This document shows positions 41,105 to 50,554 of a stretch of DNA of 64,000 nucleotides, piece by piece. The notes beneath the pieces are model-generated. The model was given only the letters and a program-made list of their open reading frames with translations, ran no database searches and had not been told where the DNA came from. Every line of letters begins with the position of its first letter. Within the stretch, counting starts at the first letter, position 1. The position numbers and the translations under genes are program-made. This DNA is from SABI01 sp963677695 (GTDB taxonomy: Bacteria; Spirochaetota; Spirochaetia; Sphaerochaetales; Sphaerochaetaceae), in the NCBI GenBank assembly GCA_963677695.2, contig CAXXUJ010000001.1, positions 124,001 through 188,000 on the forward strand. The letters are read 5' to 3'.

Positions 41105-42616
41105 CTATTTCACCGAGAGACGGACACAGTTCCAGGTGAGAGGAGCAATCGTTCCGGTGAGCGTTCCTTCTGTTACAGTGAGAGTCTCGACGGAAGTCGG
41201 AACGACGTTGTCGGGAGTTACCTTCGAGTTGATTGCCTTTCTGTCCTCACTTGCCATGTGGACATGCTCTATCACCGACACATCAGTAAACCCAGCCAGA
41301 TCGATATCAATCTCAAGTGATTCCCCGGGATTCCTGTTGATCATGAAGAACACCAGTTCACCCGCCTCTTCATTGTGGATGGTACAGACATCGAGATACA
41401 ACACCTTCCCATACATCTCATTCTCATAACTCGGGGCATCAGCCACCGACTGAAGGACAGTTCCCTGACCATACAGGGATGCATAATAGAAGGGATAGAA
41501 GATGGTCTGTTTCCATACTGTTCCATCGTTCTCGGTCATGATCGGTGCAATGACATTGACCAGCTGTGCAAGGCATCCGATCTTCACTCTGTCCGAATGC
41601 CTCAGCAGCGAGTTGATCATTCCCCCTACAACGATCGCATCCTCAAAATTATAGATATCTTCAAGCAAGGGAGGTCCAACGACCCACGGCTTGCGTGAGA
41701 GCATATCTTCGTCCTGCTTGCGTGAGTGGAACCATACATTCCATTCATCGAAGGAGAGATAGATCGTCTTGTCGCTCCGCTTCTTTGCCTTGATGAAATC
41801 GGCTGTCTTCACGACAGTTTCGATGAAGTCATCCATTCCCATCGGGGATGCCATGTAGGTGGCAAGGTCATCTTCCGGGTTCTTCAGGTATATATGAAGG
41901 GAAAGGTAATCAACATTCTCATAGGTCTCGTCAAGGACGATTCTCTCCCACTCGGGGAAGGTGGGCATGTCCCGGTTCGAGGAACCGCACACAACCAGTT
42001 CACAGTTAGGATCGAAAAGTTTGAGAGCCTTTGCCGTCTCGTTTGCGAGACGCCCGTACTCGTACGGTGTCTTCTGCCCCACCTGCCACGGACCGTCCAT
42101 CTCGTTGCCAAGGCACCACATTTTAATGCCATGGGGTTGCTCTACCCCGTGCTGTTTTCTCAGATCGCTCCAGTAGGAACCACCTTCATGGTTGCAGTAC
42201 TCGACAAGGTTGACCGCATCTGCTATCCCTCGGGTACCGAGGTTGATCGCCATCATCACTTCAGTATTAGCCTTCTTCGCCCATGAAACGAATTCATTCA
42301 GACCGAAGGTATTCGGCTCCTTCGATTTCCATGCAAGATCAAGCCTCACAGGACGATCCTCGACCGGACCTACCGTATCTTCCCAGTTATACGAAGACAC
42401 ATAGTTCCCTCCGGGATAACGAACCACAGGGACCTGCAGCTCCTTCACCATCTCAAGGACATCGGTACGGAAACCCTCTTCATCAGCCTTCTCATGGCCG
42501 GGTTCATAGATACCGCCGTACACGGCTCTTCCGAGATGTTCGATGAAGGATCCATAGATTCTGGGATCGATCTCCCCTACCTTGAATTTTCTATTGATAT
42601 ATATCTGTGTTTTCAT
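41105..42616 (-). CDS. abfA: Intracellular alpha-L-arabinofuranosidase, GH51
   Basis: This 503-residue GH51 enzyme releases arabinose from arabino- or arabinoxylo-oligosaccharides. The N-terminal beta-strand and barrel start MKTQIYINRKFKVGEIDPRIYGSFIEHLGRAVYGGIY. Catalytic residues are the acid/base Glu172 in WCLGNEMDG and the nucleophile Glu291 in YLSFDEWNVW, close to their positions in characterised enzymes. There is no signal sequence, so it is cytosolic and works on imported oligomers. It follows the second permease gene by 17 bp and is followed by GH43. Released arabinose would feed AraA/AraD encoded 5 kb away. Confidence 0.95.
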   Translation of the reverse strand: MKTQIYINRKFKVGEIDPRIYGSFIEHLGRAVYGGIYEPGHEKADEEGFRTDVLEMVKELQVPVVRYPGGNYVSSYNWEDTVGPVEDRPVRLDLAWKSKEPNTFGLNEFVSWAKKANTEVMMAINLGTRGIADAVNLVEYCNHEGGSYWSDLRKQHGVEQPHGIKMWCLGNEMDGPWQVGQKTPYEYGRLANETAKALKLFDPNCELVVCGSSNRDMPTFPEWERIVLDETYENVDYLSLHIYLKNPEDDLATYMASPMGMDDFIETVVKTADFIKAKKRSDKTIYLSFDEWNVWFHSRKQDEDMLSRKPWVVGPPLLEDIYNFEDAIVVGGMINSLLRHSDRVKIGCLAQLVNVIAPIMTENDGTVWKQTIFYPFYYASLYGQGTVLQSVADAPSYENEMYGKVLYLDVCTIHNEEAGELVFFMINRNPGESLEIDIDLAGFTDVSVIEHVHMASEDRKAINSKVTPDNVVPTSVETLTVTEGTLTGTIAPLTWNCVRLSVK

Positions 42617-42633
42617 ACAATTACTCCCTTATA

Positions 42634-43485
42634 TTATCCTTTCACGCTTCCTGAACTGAGACCCGAGATGAAATACCTCTGGAACATCAGGAACAGGATG
42701 ATAATCGGTATCGTCGCGATGACAGCACCGGAAATCAGATTGTCATAGTTATTCCCGTACGGTGTAAGCAGGGTATTCAGTCCGATAGGAATCGTGAAGC
42801 TCTTAGTACTTCTCAGGACGATCAACGGCCAGAGATAGTTATTCCAGCTCTTCAGTCCTTCCAGAATCGCCATGGCTCCATAGGCAGGAAGAAGCAGAGG
42901 AGACATGATCCTGAAATAGATACCGATCTCTCCCACTCCGTCGATGCGCGCCGCATCCATCAGGTCAAGGGGAAGTCCGAGTGAGAACTGACGGAAGAAG
43001 AAAATGGCGACCGGAGAGAGGATGAACGGGAGGATGACTCCCCCTATCGTATCCATCAGGTGGATACCTATCAGCATCTTGTAAAGGGGAAGGATCAGGA
43101 TCTGTAGCGGCACCATCATCAGAACGATGACAAGGGTCGTAAGAAGCCGTCTCCCCTTGAACTCATAGACTGCAAGTCCGTACCCGACAAGTGAGGTAAG
43201 GAAGACAGTGATTGAGGTCTGGAGAAGAAGGATCACTATCGAGTTCTTGAACCAGAAGGGATAGAGCGCCTTCTTTCCGAAGAGCAGTTCCTTGTAGTTA
43301 TCGAGGTTCTTGCCTTCCGCCATCATCGTATCAAGTGAGATTCCGAATCTTAAGAGGTCGGATCCCGGTCGGAAGGAAGACATCAAAAGCGCTACCAGCG
43401 GGAAGAGGACGACAATCGCCAGTGCTGAAAAGAGGATGAGAAGGATGATGCTTATGGTTCTCTGCTTTGCTATAGGTGTCATCAT
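42634..43485 (-). CDS. Oligosaccharide ABC transporter permease (AraQ/MsmG-like)
   Basis: This 283-residue permease of the MalG/AraQ type has six membrane helices. The cytoplasmic EAA loop reads LMDAARIDGVGEIGIYFRIMSPLLLPA. The C-terminal RYFISGLSSGSVKG is the usual end of this family. It pairs with the upstream permease, overlapping it by 4 bp (ATGA), to form the channel for arabino-oligosaccharides delivered by the binding protein. No ATPase gene is in the operon, as is common for this class; a shared MsmK/UgpC-type ATPase elsewhere would drive it. Confidence 0.92.
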   Translation of the reverse strand: MMTPIAKQRTISIILLILFSALAIVVLFPLVALLMSSFRPGSDLLRFGISLDTMMAEGKNLDNYKELLFGKKALYPFWFKNSIVILLLQTSITVFLTSLVGYGLAVYEFKGRRLLTTLVIVLMMVPLQILILPLYKMLIGIHLMDTIGGVILPFILSPVAIFFFRQFSLGLPLDLMDAARIDGVGEIGIYFRIMSPLLLPAYGAMAILEGLKSWNNYLWPLIVLRSTKSFTIPIGLNTLLTPYGNNYDNLISGAVIATIPIIILFLMFQRYFISGLSSGSVKG

Positions 43486-44375
43486 ACGTCACTCCCTTTC
43501 TTGAAAAATCCTCTGAAGAACAGCTGCACCACATTGAAGAACACAACAATGAGAAGGAGCACGAGGCCGACAGCAGAGCCGAGACCGAGTTCACCATGCT
43601 GAAAACCTTTTCGGTAGATATAACCGACGATCGTGAGACCGTTGTTGTCGGGAGAGATTCCCTGCCAGAGGATGTAGCTCTCCTCGAACATCGAAAGTCC
43701 TCCGAGAATACTGATCGTGGTGACGAATACTATGATCGGTTTAAGAAGAGGCATGGTGATGACCATGAACTTCTGCACCGTCGATGCTCCGTCAATGTCG
43801 GCTGCTTCGTACAGTGCGTGGGGAATCGTCTGCAGTCCTGAGAGGAAGTAGATGATGTTGATACCTGTCCAGCGCCATAGGGCAAGAATCAAGAGCAGGA
43901 ACATCGCATGAACTCTGGTCCCGAAGAGCCAGTTCTGCGGTTCTATGCCGAAGTGAGAGATGATCGTATTGATCAGAGCCGTGTCGGCTTCCGCGAAGAT
44001 CAGACGTACGATCGTACCGGCGACGACCACAGATACGAGAGACGGGACGAAGAATACGGAACGGAAGAACTTCGATCCGATGAATGATTTGCTGTTCAGT
44101 ATCGTGGCAAAGATCATGGGGATCGGAATGAGAAGCGAGATCGTCAGAACCGTATATATGATCGAGTTCTGGATAGCTTTGAAGAATGAAGGGTCGCTCA
44201 GTCTTTTATAGTTGTCGAATCCTATGAACTTTGTTTCTCCCGGTACTATCTCCTGGAAACTCATGATCACTGTCGATATAAGAGGATACAGATAGATCAT
44301 GAGAAGAGAGAGAATAAAGGGAGCAACAAATATATAGGGGGCAATATTTACTTTTGTCGTCTTTAGAGATTTCAT
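43482..44375 (-). CDS. Oligosaccharide ABC transporter permease (AraP/MsmF-like)
   Basis: This 297-residue partner permease has six helices, with EAA loop LYEAADIDGASTVQKFMVITMPLLKP. The start is set at the ATG 44375 with AGGTGA before it; an upstream in-frame ATG at 44411 would add 12 residues in the leader. GISPDNNGLTIVGYIYRKGF near the C-terminus is typical of the MsmF/AraP group. It is the first of the two permease genes after the binding protein, from which it is separated by about 135 bp with a hairpin. Confidence 0.92.
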   Translation of the reverse strand: MKSLKTTKVNIAPYIFVAPFILSLLMIYLYPLISTVIMSFQEIVPGETKFIGFDNYKRLSDPSFFKAIQNSIIYTVLTISLLIPIPMIFATILNSKSFIGSKFFRSVFFVPSLVSVVVAGTIVRLIFAEADTALINTIISHFGIEPQNWLFGTRVHAMFLLLILALWRWTGINIIYFLSGLQTIPHALYEAADIDGASTVQKFMVITMPLLKPIIVFVTTISILGGLSMFEESYILWQGISPDNNGLTIVGYIYRKGFQHGELGLGSAVGLVLLLIVVFFNVVQLFFRGFFKKGSDV

Positions 44376-44464
44376 GTTGTCACCTGAGACAGTCGAAATT
44401 ATTTCGGCCACCTTCTTCTATATTATTTCCTTGCAGAGCACATCGCAAGGACCTTGAGAACAAG

Positions 44465-44495
44465 AATTCCCTCCGAACCCGGGTCCGGAAGGAAT
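44465..44495 (-). terminator. Intercistronic hairpin after the arabinoside SBP gene
   Basis: ATTCCCTCCG (44465-44474) pairs with CGGAAGGAAT (44486-44495) with one wobble pair. There is no T run. It lies between the binding-protein and permease genes, like the hairpins after tctC and chvE. Confidence 0.55.
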
Positions 44496-44510
44496 ACATG
44501 TGTAAGGCAA

Positions 44511-45812
44511 TTACTGGTTTGCTTTGAGCGTAGCTGCCGCAGCATCGAGTGCCTGAGCAGGAGTCTTGCTTCTTTCGCTGAGAGCCTGGAAGAGGATCTG
44601 TGTGTCAACGAGTTCAGCTGCGAGAGGGAATGATTCTGTGATGTTCACAGGATGGATCTCGTCCTTGACTTCGAGAAGGAGGCCGAAGATATCATCATTC
44701 ACAAAATACTCTGTGTACTTATTAGGTTCGTTCATAATCGGGTTGTCCCATACTGACCAGCGGGGAGGATCGAAACCGAGTTCAGTCCAGAGTCTTTCAT
44801 TGCCCTGTTCTGAGAGTTTTGCGTATGCAAGGAAGTCCTTGGCAAGCTCAACATTCTTTGACTGGTTGGTGACAACAGTACCGGTACCGCCCATACCTGC
44901 TGACCTGAATTCGCCGGGGGCGAAGCGAGGCATCGGTCTGATAGCGATTTTACCCTTGAGGTCAGGCATGTAGTCAGTGAAACGACCCATGTACCACATC
45001 GGCATCCAGATTGAACCGAAATCGCCATTGTTCATAGCACCGTAGTACTCTTCAGCGTGGTGCTTTCCACCGGGAGCTTCTACAGCAATCTTATACTTGT
45101 ATAGCATATCGTACTGAAGCTGGAGAACTTCTTTGTTAATGGAATCATTGATGGTGATTGAACCATCGGGACCGATGAAGTCTGATCCGTGTTCTGAAAC
45201 CATCGGCCAGTAGGACCACTGGTCAGCAACTTCTATAGTTGTCATGGGCTTGCCGGTCTTGGCTACAACCTGCTTACCTGCAGCAACATAGTCATCCCAG
45301 GTGTCGATTGCATCGATATCAACACCTGCAGCGTCCATGATCTCTACATTGTAATAGATCACAGCAGCACCTACGTGGAAAGGAATACCATAGTAATTTC
45401 CATCCTTGGCGTAGATATCGAGTCTTGCCTTGACCATTTCATCAAGAACGGGTTCAACCTTATCGTTCATAGGTTCAAGCTGAACTTTACCTTTAAGGTA
45501 GTTGGGGAACTTGCTGATCTCGATATCAACGAGGTCAGGAGCACCGACTCCGGACTGAAGAGCGATCAGAAGTTTGCTGTGCATGTCTTCATAAGGAAGA
45601 GTCTCACAGGTCAGTTCGATCTGTCTGTCGGGGTTCTCTGCATTCCAGAGAGCAACAGTATCATCATAATAGTTTGCGTGAGCCTGCTGGAAAGTCCAGA
45701 GGGTCATTTCGGCAGGACCTGAAGCTGCGCTTTCTCCCTGTCCGGCTGCGAAGACCGAAAAAGAAAGAAGCAGAGTCATCAGTACGAGCATCAGCGTCTT
45801 TGTAGTTTTCAT
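44511..45812 (-). CDS. Carbohydrate ABC transporter substrate-binding protein (AraN-like)
   Basis: This 433-residue exported binding protein of the MalE/UgpB superfamily has signal MKTTKTLMLVLMTLLLSFSVFAAGQG. The mature part starts MTLWTFQQAHANYYDDTVALWN, a typical strand and hinge for oligosaccharide binders. MWYMGRFTDYMPDLKGKIAIRPMPRFAPGE and the late MNEPNKYTEYF segment resemble AraN-type proteins that bind arabino-oligosaccharides. It is the first gene of the SBP-permease-permease-GH51-GH43-dehydrogenase operon. Its promoter region contains CCAATTAT direct repeats 13 bp apart, and an ArsR-type regulator gene lies divergent about 850 bp away. Confidence 0.92.
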   Translation of the reverse strand: MKTTKTLMLVLMTLLLSFSVFAAGQGESAASGPAEMTLWTFQQAHANYYDDTVALWNAENPDRQIELTCETLPYEDMHSKLLIALQSGVGAPDLVDIEISKFPNYLKGKVQLEPMNDKVEPVLDEMVKARLDIYAKDGNYYGIPFHVGAAVIYYNVEIMDAAGVDIDAIDTWDDYVAAGKQVVAKTGKPMTTIEVADQWSYWPMVSEHGSDFIGPDGSITINDSINKEVLQLQYDMLYKYKIAVEAPGGKHHAEEYYGAMNNGDFGSIWMPMWYMGRFTDYMPDLKGKIAIRPMPRFAPGEFRSAGMGGTGTVVTNQSKNVELAKDFLAYAKLSEQGNERLWTELGFDPPRWSVWDNPIMNEPNKYTEYFVNDDIFGLLLEVKDEIHPVNITESFPLAAELVDTQILFQALSERSKTPAQALDAAAATLKANQ

Positions 45813-45864
45813 ACAAAATTCTCCTTTTTTTGTAATTGTTTATATCAAAACTTATGATACGTAC

Positions 45865-45885
45865 CCAATTATATGTTCCAATTAT
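45865..45885. promoter_or_regulatory. CCAATTAT direct repeat upstream of the arabinoside operon
   Basis: CCAATTAT at 45865-45872 and 45878-45885 form a 13-bp period repeat, 53 bp before the SBP start. It could be a regulator site; the adjoining GTACGTATCATAAG may extend it. Confidence 0.4.
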
Positions 45886-46659
45886 CATCCTGTCAAATAT
45901 TATTTCAATAAATTTTATATAACAGTATATATTCCAGGGAATATACTTCTATTTCCTTTTTTATAAATATTTTAACATTTTTTTTACACCAAATTAAAAC
46001 GAAGCAAGAAAGAAAAATATGGTCATTCAACCAGAGAATGCAGCACGAAAAAATTCCAAATCAATTTTTCTGATAGCATAATAATGCGAAGAATAACCAC
46101 AATAAAATCATTTTATATCATTATTTTTGATATACTATAACAAAACAGATAGGCAGGAAGAAGGGCACTGAACAACATCCTATTGCCGATTTCAGCATGA
46201 AATTAACAAACCTGAGAACTGTAACTCAAAAATCTCCAGCAACTCAATACCTATTCAGTATCACAAATTGTTCATTCCGTAAAACCAAATATATTATCAC
46301 TTAAGGAATTATGAACTACCCCACATACGGATAATTATATTCATTCTCCGCTATTGTTCATACATCAGACCAACCATCGCGAATCCAAGCATCGTTCATC
46401 TCCACGGAAGTGATATCTATGATCATACTCTCCTGATCCATGAATCATCATCATATATTCTGGTACATATCTTCGTTCACAAACCCTTCGAGATCCCTCA
46501 CATGCCTCTATATTCTTGTAATTTTCACCGATTTCCGGTGCCATTCCTATCTTTTCGAACTATATCAACATTTTTGATTGATAAATCTAAAAGAATGGAA
46601 TACAGTAATGGAAAATAGATTTCTGTTTGTAAAAGGTAAAAGCTATGCAGGGAAGAATC
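45886..46659. other. 770-bp A/T-rich gap between the arabinoside operon and its putative regulator
   Basis: No long gene is present. On the minus strand 46365-46544 is a 59-codon open frame (MAPEIGENYKNIEACEG...) that looks protein-like but has no spaced ribosome site. Overlapping it in another frame is MDQESMIIDITSVEMN..., also short. Two plausible reading frames side by side suggest a frameshifted remnant. The rest is A/T-rich, with many short TATA-like sites. Confidence 0.35.
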
Positions 46660-47562
46660 ATGATCATAGATCCCGTCACTGACATGGACGTCATGAAGGG
46701 ATTAGCCTCACCAGTACGTATCAGCATACTGAATGAACTGCGTAAGGGAGATAAGAATGTCAACGAACTCGCGGACATTCTCCATCTCCCTCAGTCTACA
46801 GTGGCTACCAATGTTATGACCCTCGAGAAAGCAAACCTTATTCAAATCGAAATCAGAAAGGCCACCAAGGGCAACCAGAAAGTCTGTAGAAACATCTATG
46901 ACGAATACGTCATCAATTTCGGAAGCAAGCAGGAAAGCGACGAAGAGGTTATTACAGTAGAGATGCCTGTAGGTCTTTTTATTGAATACAGTGTTTCCGC
47001 CCCCTGTGGAATGTGCACCTCTGAAAAGATTGTCGGTTATCTTGATACTCCTGAGTCCTTCCTAGAACCTGAGCGAATCAAGGCAGGACTTCTCTGGTTT
47101 GAGAAGGGATTCGTCAAATATCAGTTCCCGAACAACTCCTACAACAAGAAAAAGCCGGTAAAGAAGCTTGAGATAGTTGTCGAACTCTCTTCGGAGATTC
47201 CCGGAACAAACCCGAAATGGCTCAGCGACATCACTCTCTCTGTGAACGATCATGAAGTGGGTACGTGGACAAGTCCCGGGGACTTCGGTGATAAACGGGG
47301 AACCTTCACTCCGGAATGGTGGAAACTCGAAGGATCACAGTACGGACTTCTTAAAACATGGACAGTCACTGAGGAAGGATCATTCGTTGACGGCATCCAG
47401 ATCTCGAACCTGAAGATCAGCGACCTGAAGCTCTCGACCCATCACTCGATCAAAGCCTGCTTTGCTGTCAAGAAGGATGCAGAGAACGTGGGCGGTATTA
47501 ACATCTTCGGACAGGGATTCGGAAACTACAATCACGATATTCTTCTGAACCTTTATTTTTAA
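46660..47562 (+). CDS. ArsR-type HTH regulator with large C-terminal ligand domain
   Basis: This 300-residue regulator has an N-terminal ArsR winged helix (MKGLASPVRISILNELRKGDKNVNELADILHLPQSTVATNVMTLEKANLI). A C-terminal domain of about 200 residues has beta-rich text such as WLSDITLSVNDHEVGTWTSPGDFGDKRG and TFTPEWWKLEGSQYGLLKTW. The C-terminal part looks like a carbohydrate-binding beta-sandwich. Proteins of this shape occur next to arabinoside and arabinofuranosidase operons in Firmicutes. Two starts are possible; 46660 is preferred since AGGGAAG lies upstream, with 46645 as the alternative. It is divergent from the arabinoside operon, so control of that operon is the simplest hypothesis. 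Confidence 0.78.
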   Translation: MIIDPVTDMDVMKGLASPVRISILNELRKGDKNVNELADILHLPQSTVATNVMTLEKANLIQIEIRKATKGNQKVCRNIYDEYVINFGSKQESDEEVITVEMPVGLFIEYSVSAPCGMCTSEKIVGYLDTPESFLEPERIKAGLLWFEKGFVKYQFPNNSYNKKKPVKKLEIVVELSSEIPGTNPKWLSDITLSVNDHEVGTWTSPGDFGDKRGTFTPEWWKLEGSQYGLLKTWTVTEEGSFVDGIQISNLKISDLKLSTHHSIKACFAVKKDAENVGGINIFGQGFGNYNHDILLNLYF

Positions 47563-47683
47563 CGAGCGACTCTCTGTCTTGTATACAATTTGCATACAGA
47601 AATTACTCCAAACGTGCAAACCCCGTTGTCTCTCTGAATTGAAATAGGATATGCTTTAGGAATCAAGATATCAGGAGCGTTCC

Positions 47684-48583
47684 GTGCAGGACCACCAGAC
47701 CCATAAAGCAAAAGCCATTCTGCTTATGATCCTTTCAGCTACATTCTTCTCATTCATGTCCACCTTCGTCAAACTTTCAGGCGATATTCCCTCAATGGAA
47801 AAGGCCGTTTTCCGTAATCTAGTGAGCCTCATCATCGCATTTACAATCCTGAAAAGCCGAGGCTTGAGTCTCTGGGGCAGCAGGGAGAACAGGAAATTCC
47901 TCCTGATGAGATCGATATTCGGAGGAGTGGCCATCATCCTGTTCTTCTACTCGATCGACCATTTGATCCTTGCAGACTCAGCGATGCTCAACAAACTCAG
48001 TCCCTTCTTCGTCCTGATATTCGCAGGCATCTTTCTCAAGAACCCGATTAAACCCTTCCACATCATATCGGTCACCCTTGCATTGATAGGAGCAGCTCTG
48101 GTCATCAAACCAAGCTTTGACTTCACCTCAATGGCTCCAGCCCTCGCAGGACTCACCTCTGCCTTCGTGGCAGGCATCACCTACACGATCATCAGCTACC
48201 TAGGAGGAAAGGAGAACAGCTATACTATCGTATTCTTCTTCTCCTTCGTATCAACGATCATATGCCTCCCCTTCCTCTTCTTTGATCCTGTCATGCCGAC
48301 TCTCATTCAGCTTTTCTACCTTATCATGGCAGGAGCAATGGCTGCAGGAGGACAGATACTCCTGACCGTCTCCTACAAGTTCGCACCTGCAGGAGAAGTA
48401 TCGATTTATCAGTATTCACAGATCATCGTTTCCAGTGTTATCGGTATCTTCGTGTTTTCAGAACTACCCGATTACCTGAGCATCATCGGCTACATCATCA
48501 TCTTCGCCGCAGGATACCTCATGTACCTCAGAGGAAGAAAAACAGTCTCACTGCAGACTCCTCTGGAACCTTCAAAGCAATAA
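47684..48583 (+). CDS. DMT-superfamily EamA-type transporter
   Basis: This 299-residue protein has ten membrane helices in two EamA repeats (about 10-140 and 155-285). The first repeat has FSFMSTFVKLSGDIPSMEKAVFRNL, and the second has AAGGQILLTVSYKFAPAGEVSIYQYSQII with a proline-glutamate-like signature ('FSELPD'). The start codon is GTG at 47684 with AGGAG six bases upstream. The family exports or imports metabolites and amino acids, and the substrate is unknown. It is a single gene between the ArsR-type regulator and a long A/T-rich gap. Confidence 0.88.
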   Translation: MQDHQTHKAKAILLMILSATFFSFMSTFVKLSGDIPSMEKAVFRNLVSLIIAFTILKSRGLSLWGSRENRKFLLMRSIFGGVAIILFFYSIDHLILADSAMLNKLSPFFVLIFAGIFLKNPIKPFHIISVTLALIGAALVIKPSFDFTSMAPALAGLTSAFVAGITYTIISYLGGKENSYTIVFFFSFVSTIICLPFLFFDPVMPTLIQLFYLIMAGAMAAGGQILLTVSYKFAPAGEVSIYQYSQIIVSSVIGIFVFSELPDYLSIIGYIIIFAAGYLMYLRGRKTVSLQTPLEPSKQ

Positions 48584-49148
48584 GTTCGTTTCTAAAACTG
48601 CCTTATAGCTCTCCTCAGGAATGCCATCTCAATGTAATACATTTTCAATGATAGATTTTTATTGTAAAAGCATAACCAATCAGTTTTTGGAATTTTCAAA
48701 ACAGATTTTAGAGTAAATTCCTTCATACATCTTGATATATTAAATGACATACGTCACATCATTATCAATCACATAAAAACACAATAAACCATCCTCCATA
48801 AAAACTTATGTTATGACCTATCTTGCACTTTAATACCATAAAATTAAAGCCGTTTTTTTTATATATAACAACATTTGTATAGTAATATATTCCTATTTTA
48901 AAAATATATATGGGTATTCTAGATATTATTCTCTAGACTGCCCTTATGACATGAGTGATATTATAGATGTAAAGCATGGCAGAGATTCTTGTGGGAAGAC
49001 AATGCCGATGCATGGGTGTGTGTATGCCAATTGTTTGAATTCCAATTATGCACTACTGGCATTGGTCGATTTTATGTATATATCATGCAGTTGTTATGAC
49101 ATATCATACTTACAACATAAAATATTTCCACAAGGAGGAAATAACGCT
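48584..49148. other. 565-bp A/T-rich gap with repeat motifs before the lipoprotein gene
   Basis: No gene was found. GTTATGACCTATC (48810-48822) recurs with one change at 49093-49105. TCTAGA occurs at 48918-48923 and 48932-48937, 8 bp apart. The last 200 bases form a plausible leader ending in AAGGAGG before the lipoprotein ATG. No promoter can be assigned firmly. Confidence 0.4.
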
Positions 49149-50462
49149 ATGAAAACAAAGAAATCAAAACAGTCGAGATTGATTCTGTTATCCCTCATAC
49201 TGCTCGTTCTGGCAGTTGCCCTAGTCGGCTGTGATGTAGCCGGAACTGATCCTCTCGATCAAAGCACTATTGATGTGACAAGAGGAAAACCGGCTACCAC
49301 TGGGCCCTATTTTGACAGTTTAGATGATGATCAGGATGTACACTGGGGCGAAGAAGGGGATGTAGTTGAGCTTGAGCTGAATGATCAGGTTGATAATTCT
49401 TGGAATGAAAATGACTATATCTATTTTAAAGATGCTGATGGTGACGGCGAGTATGATGCTGGTGAAGAGAGTAGTGTAGCTGATGCTACACATCGAGTAA
49501 TCGGCGAAACACTCATTGGATATTATTCAAGTAACTTTGTCCTTTCCGCAGGACAGGATATATATGCCGGTGATGTGACTGTCTCGAATGATACTGATGG
49601 TATCACGATCACGATTACTCCTATTGAGAATACAGTTGTCAGTGAATATCATATCTACACGTACAAAGACGGCGATCCAATGCCGATCAAGCGCCCGGTA
49701 CCAGGCAAAGCACCCGTTACAGGAACTGGAGATGAAGGAGAATCATCAACAGTGACAGTTACCTTCACCTGGGATGAACTTGGTGGAACAATTGAAGATA
49801 CCTACTACTTTGCTGTACATACCGCGCTTGACTCAGAAAGCGAGGATGTAGTCTCCGAAGTAGCAGGTGAGACTGCATATGCTTCAGATGAAGATCCCTC
49901 ATACAATGGTAAAGGAGCGTGGTTCTATATCATAGGATATACAGCAGTTCCCTATTATGAATTTATCATTGAGACCCTAACCTCCGGAGGATCTGGAGGA
50001 GGTTCCACAGAGCCTACTTGGGGTGAGGAGACAGCATTTGCAGGAAATACCGAAGGGGAAAAAGACCCTAATGTGCAAGGAAAAAATGCTTGGTGGTTCT
50101 ATATTGATGCAAGAGAAACAATTGATGAAGAAACAGATGCAACTATTACTTATAATGAAGACACAGTACAGGCCATCTATGCAGGTCAGAAACTGGTCGA
50201 TGGGGCCTACGTAACCTATCAGAAGTCCTCAGGTACTGTAACAATTGCGCTTGGCAGCAATATGAGACTGCAGGATGATGAAGAGTCGATCAAAATTCAG
50301 GGTTACGACGTACTTCCTACCTATAGACCTTCTACCGGCGGATTCGATACTAAAACTGATACAGCAGGAACGATTAATATACTAAAGGATGGCAGAACGA
50401 ATCCTTATGATTATGTAGTTATTCATTTCGATGCAGAAACATTAGCCGTTCGTGATGAATAA
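49149..50462 (+). CDS. Hypothetical lipoprotein with internal repeats
   Basis: This 437-residue lipoprotein has a positively charged start, a hydrophobic stretch and lipobox LVGCD, so it should be anchored in a membrane after processing. The ATG at 49149 follows AAGGAGG; an upstream frame adds 66 non-coding-like residues. It contains a Ca-binding-like DxDxDG segment (DADGDGEYDAGEE, near residue 95). The pattern 'ETA-Y/F-A ... DP ... GK-AW-FYI' occurs twice (about residues 242-260 and 297-318), joined by a Gly/Ser linker with TSGGSGGGS. No family is recognised. Codons are richer in A/T-ending forms than in neighbouring genes, a possible sign of recent acquisition. A terminator follows. Confidence 0.75.
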   Translation: MKTKKSKQSRLILLSLILLVLAVALVGCDVAGTDPLDQSTIDVTRGKPATTGPYFDSLDDDQDVHWGEEGDVVELELNDQVDNSWNENDYIYFKDADGDGEYDAGEESSVADATHRVIGETLIGYYSSNFVLSAGQDIYAGDVTVSNDTDGITITITPIENTVVSEYHIYTYKDGDPMPIKRPVPGKAPVTGTGDEGESSTVTVTFTWDELGGTIEDTYYFAVHTALDSESEDVVSEVAGETAYASDEDPSYNGKGAWFYIIGYTAVPYYEFIIETLTSGGSGGGSTEPTWGEETAFAGNTEGEKDPNVQGKNAWWFYIDARETIDEETDATITYNEDTVQAIYAGQKLVDGAYVTYQKSSGTVTIALGSNMRLQDDEESIKIQGYDVLPTYRPSTGGFDTKTDTAGTINILKDGRTNPYDYVVIHFDAETLAVRDE

Positions 50463-50482
50463 GTAGCAATACACTTATTGAT

Positions 50483-50516
50483 AGAAGCTGCGGATTGTCT
50501 CGCAGCTTCTTTTTTC
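50483..50516 (+). terminator. Rho-independent terminator of the lipoprotein gene
   Basis: AGAAGCTGCG (50483-50492) and CGCAGCTTCT (50501-50510) pair over 10 bp, followed by TTTTTC. It lies about 20 bp after the stop. Confidence 0.9.
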
Positions 50517-50554
50517 AATTCCCTTCCTTAATTTGTAACACTGTGGAGTAAAAA

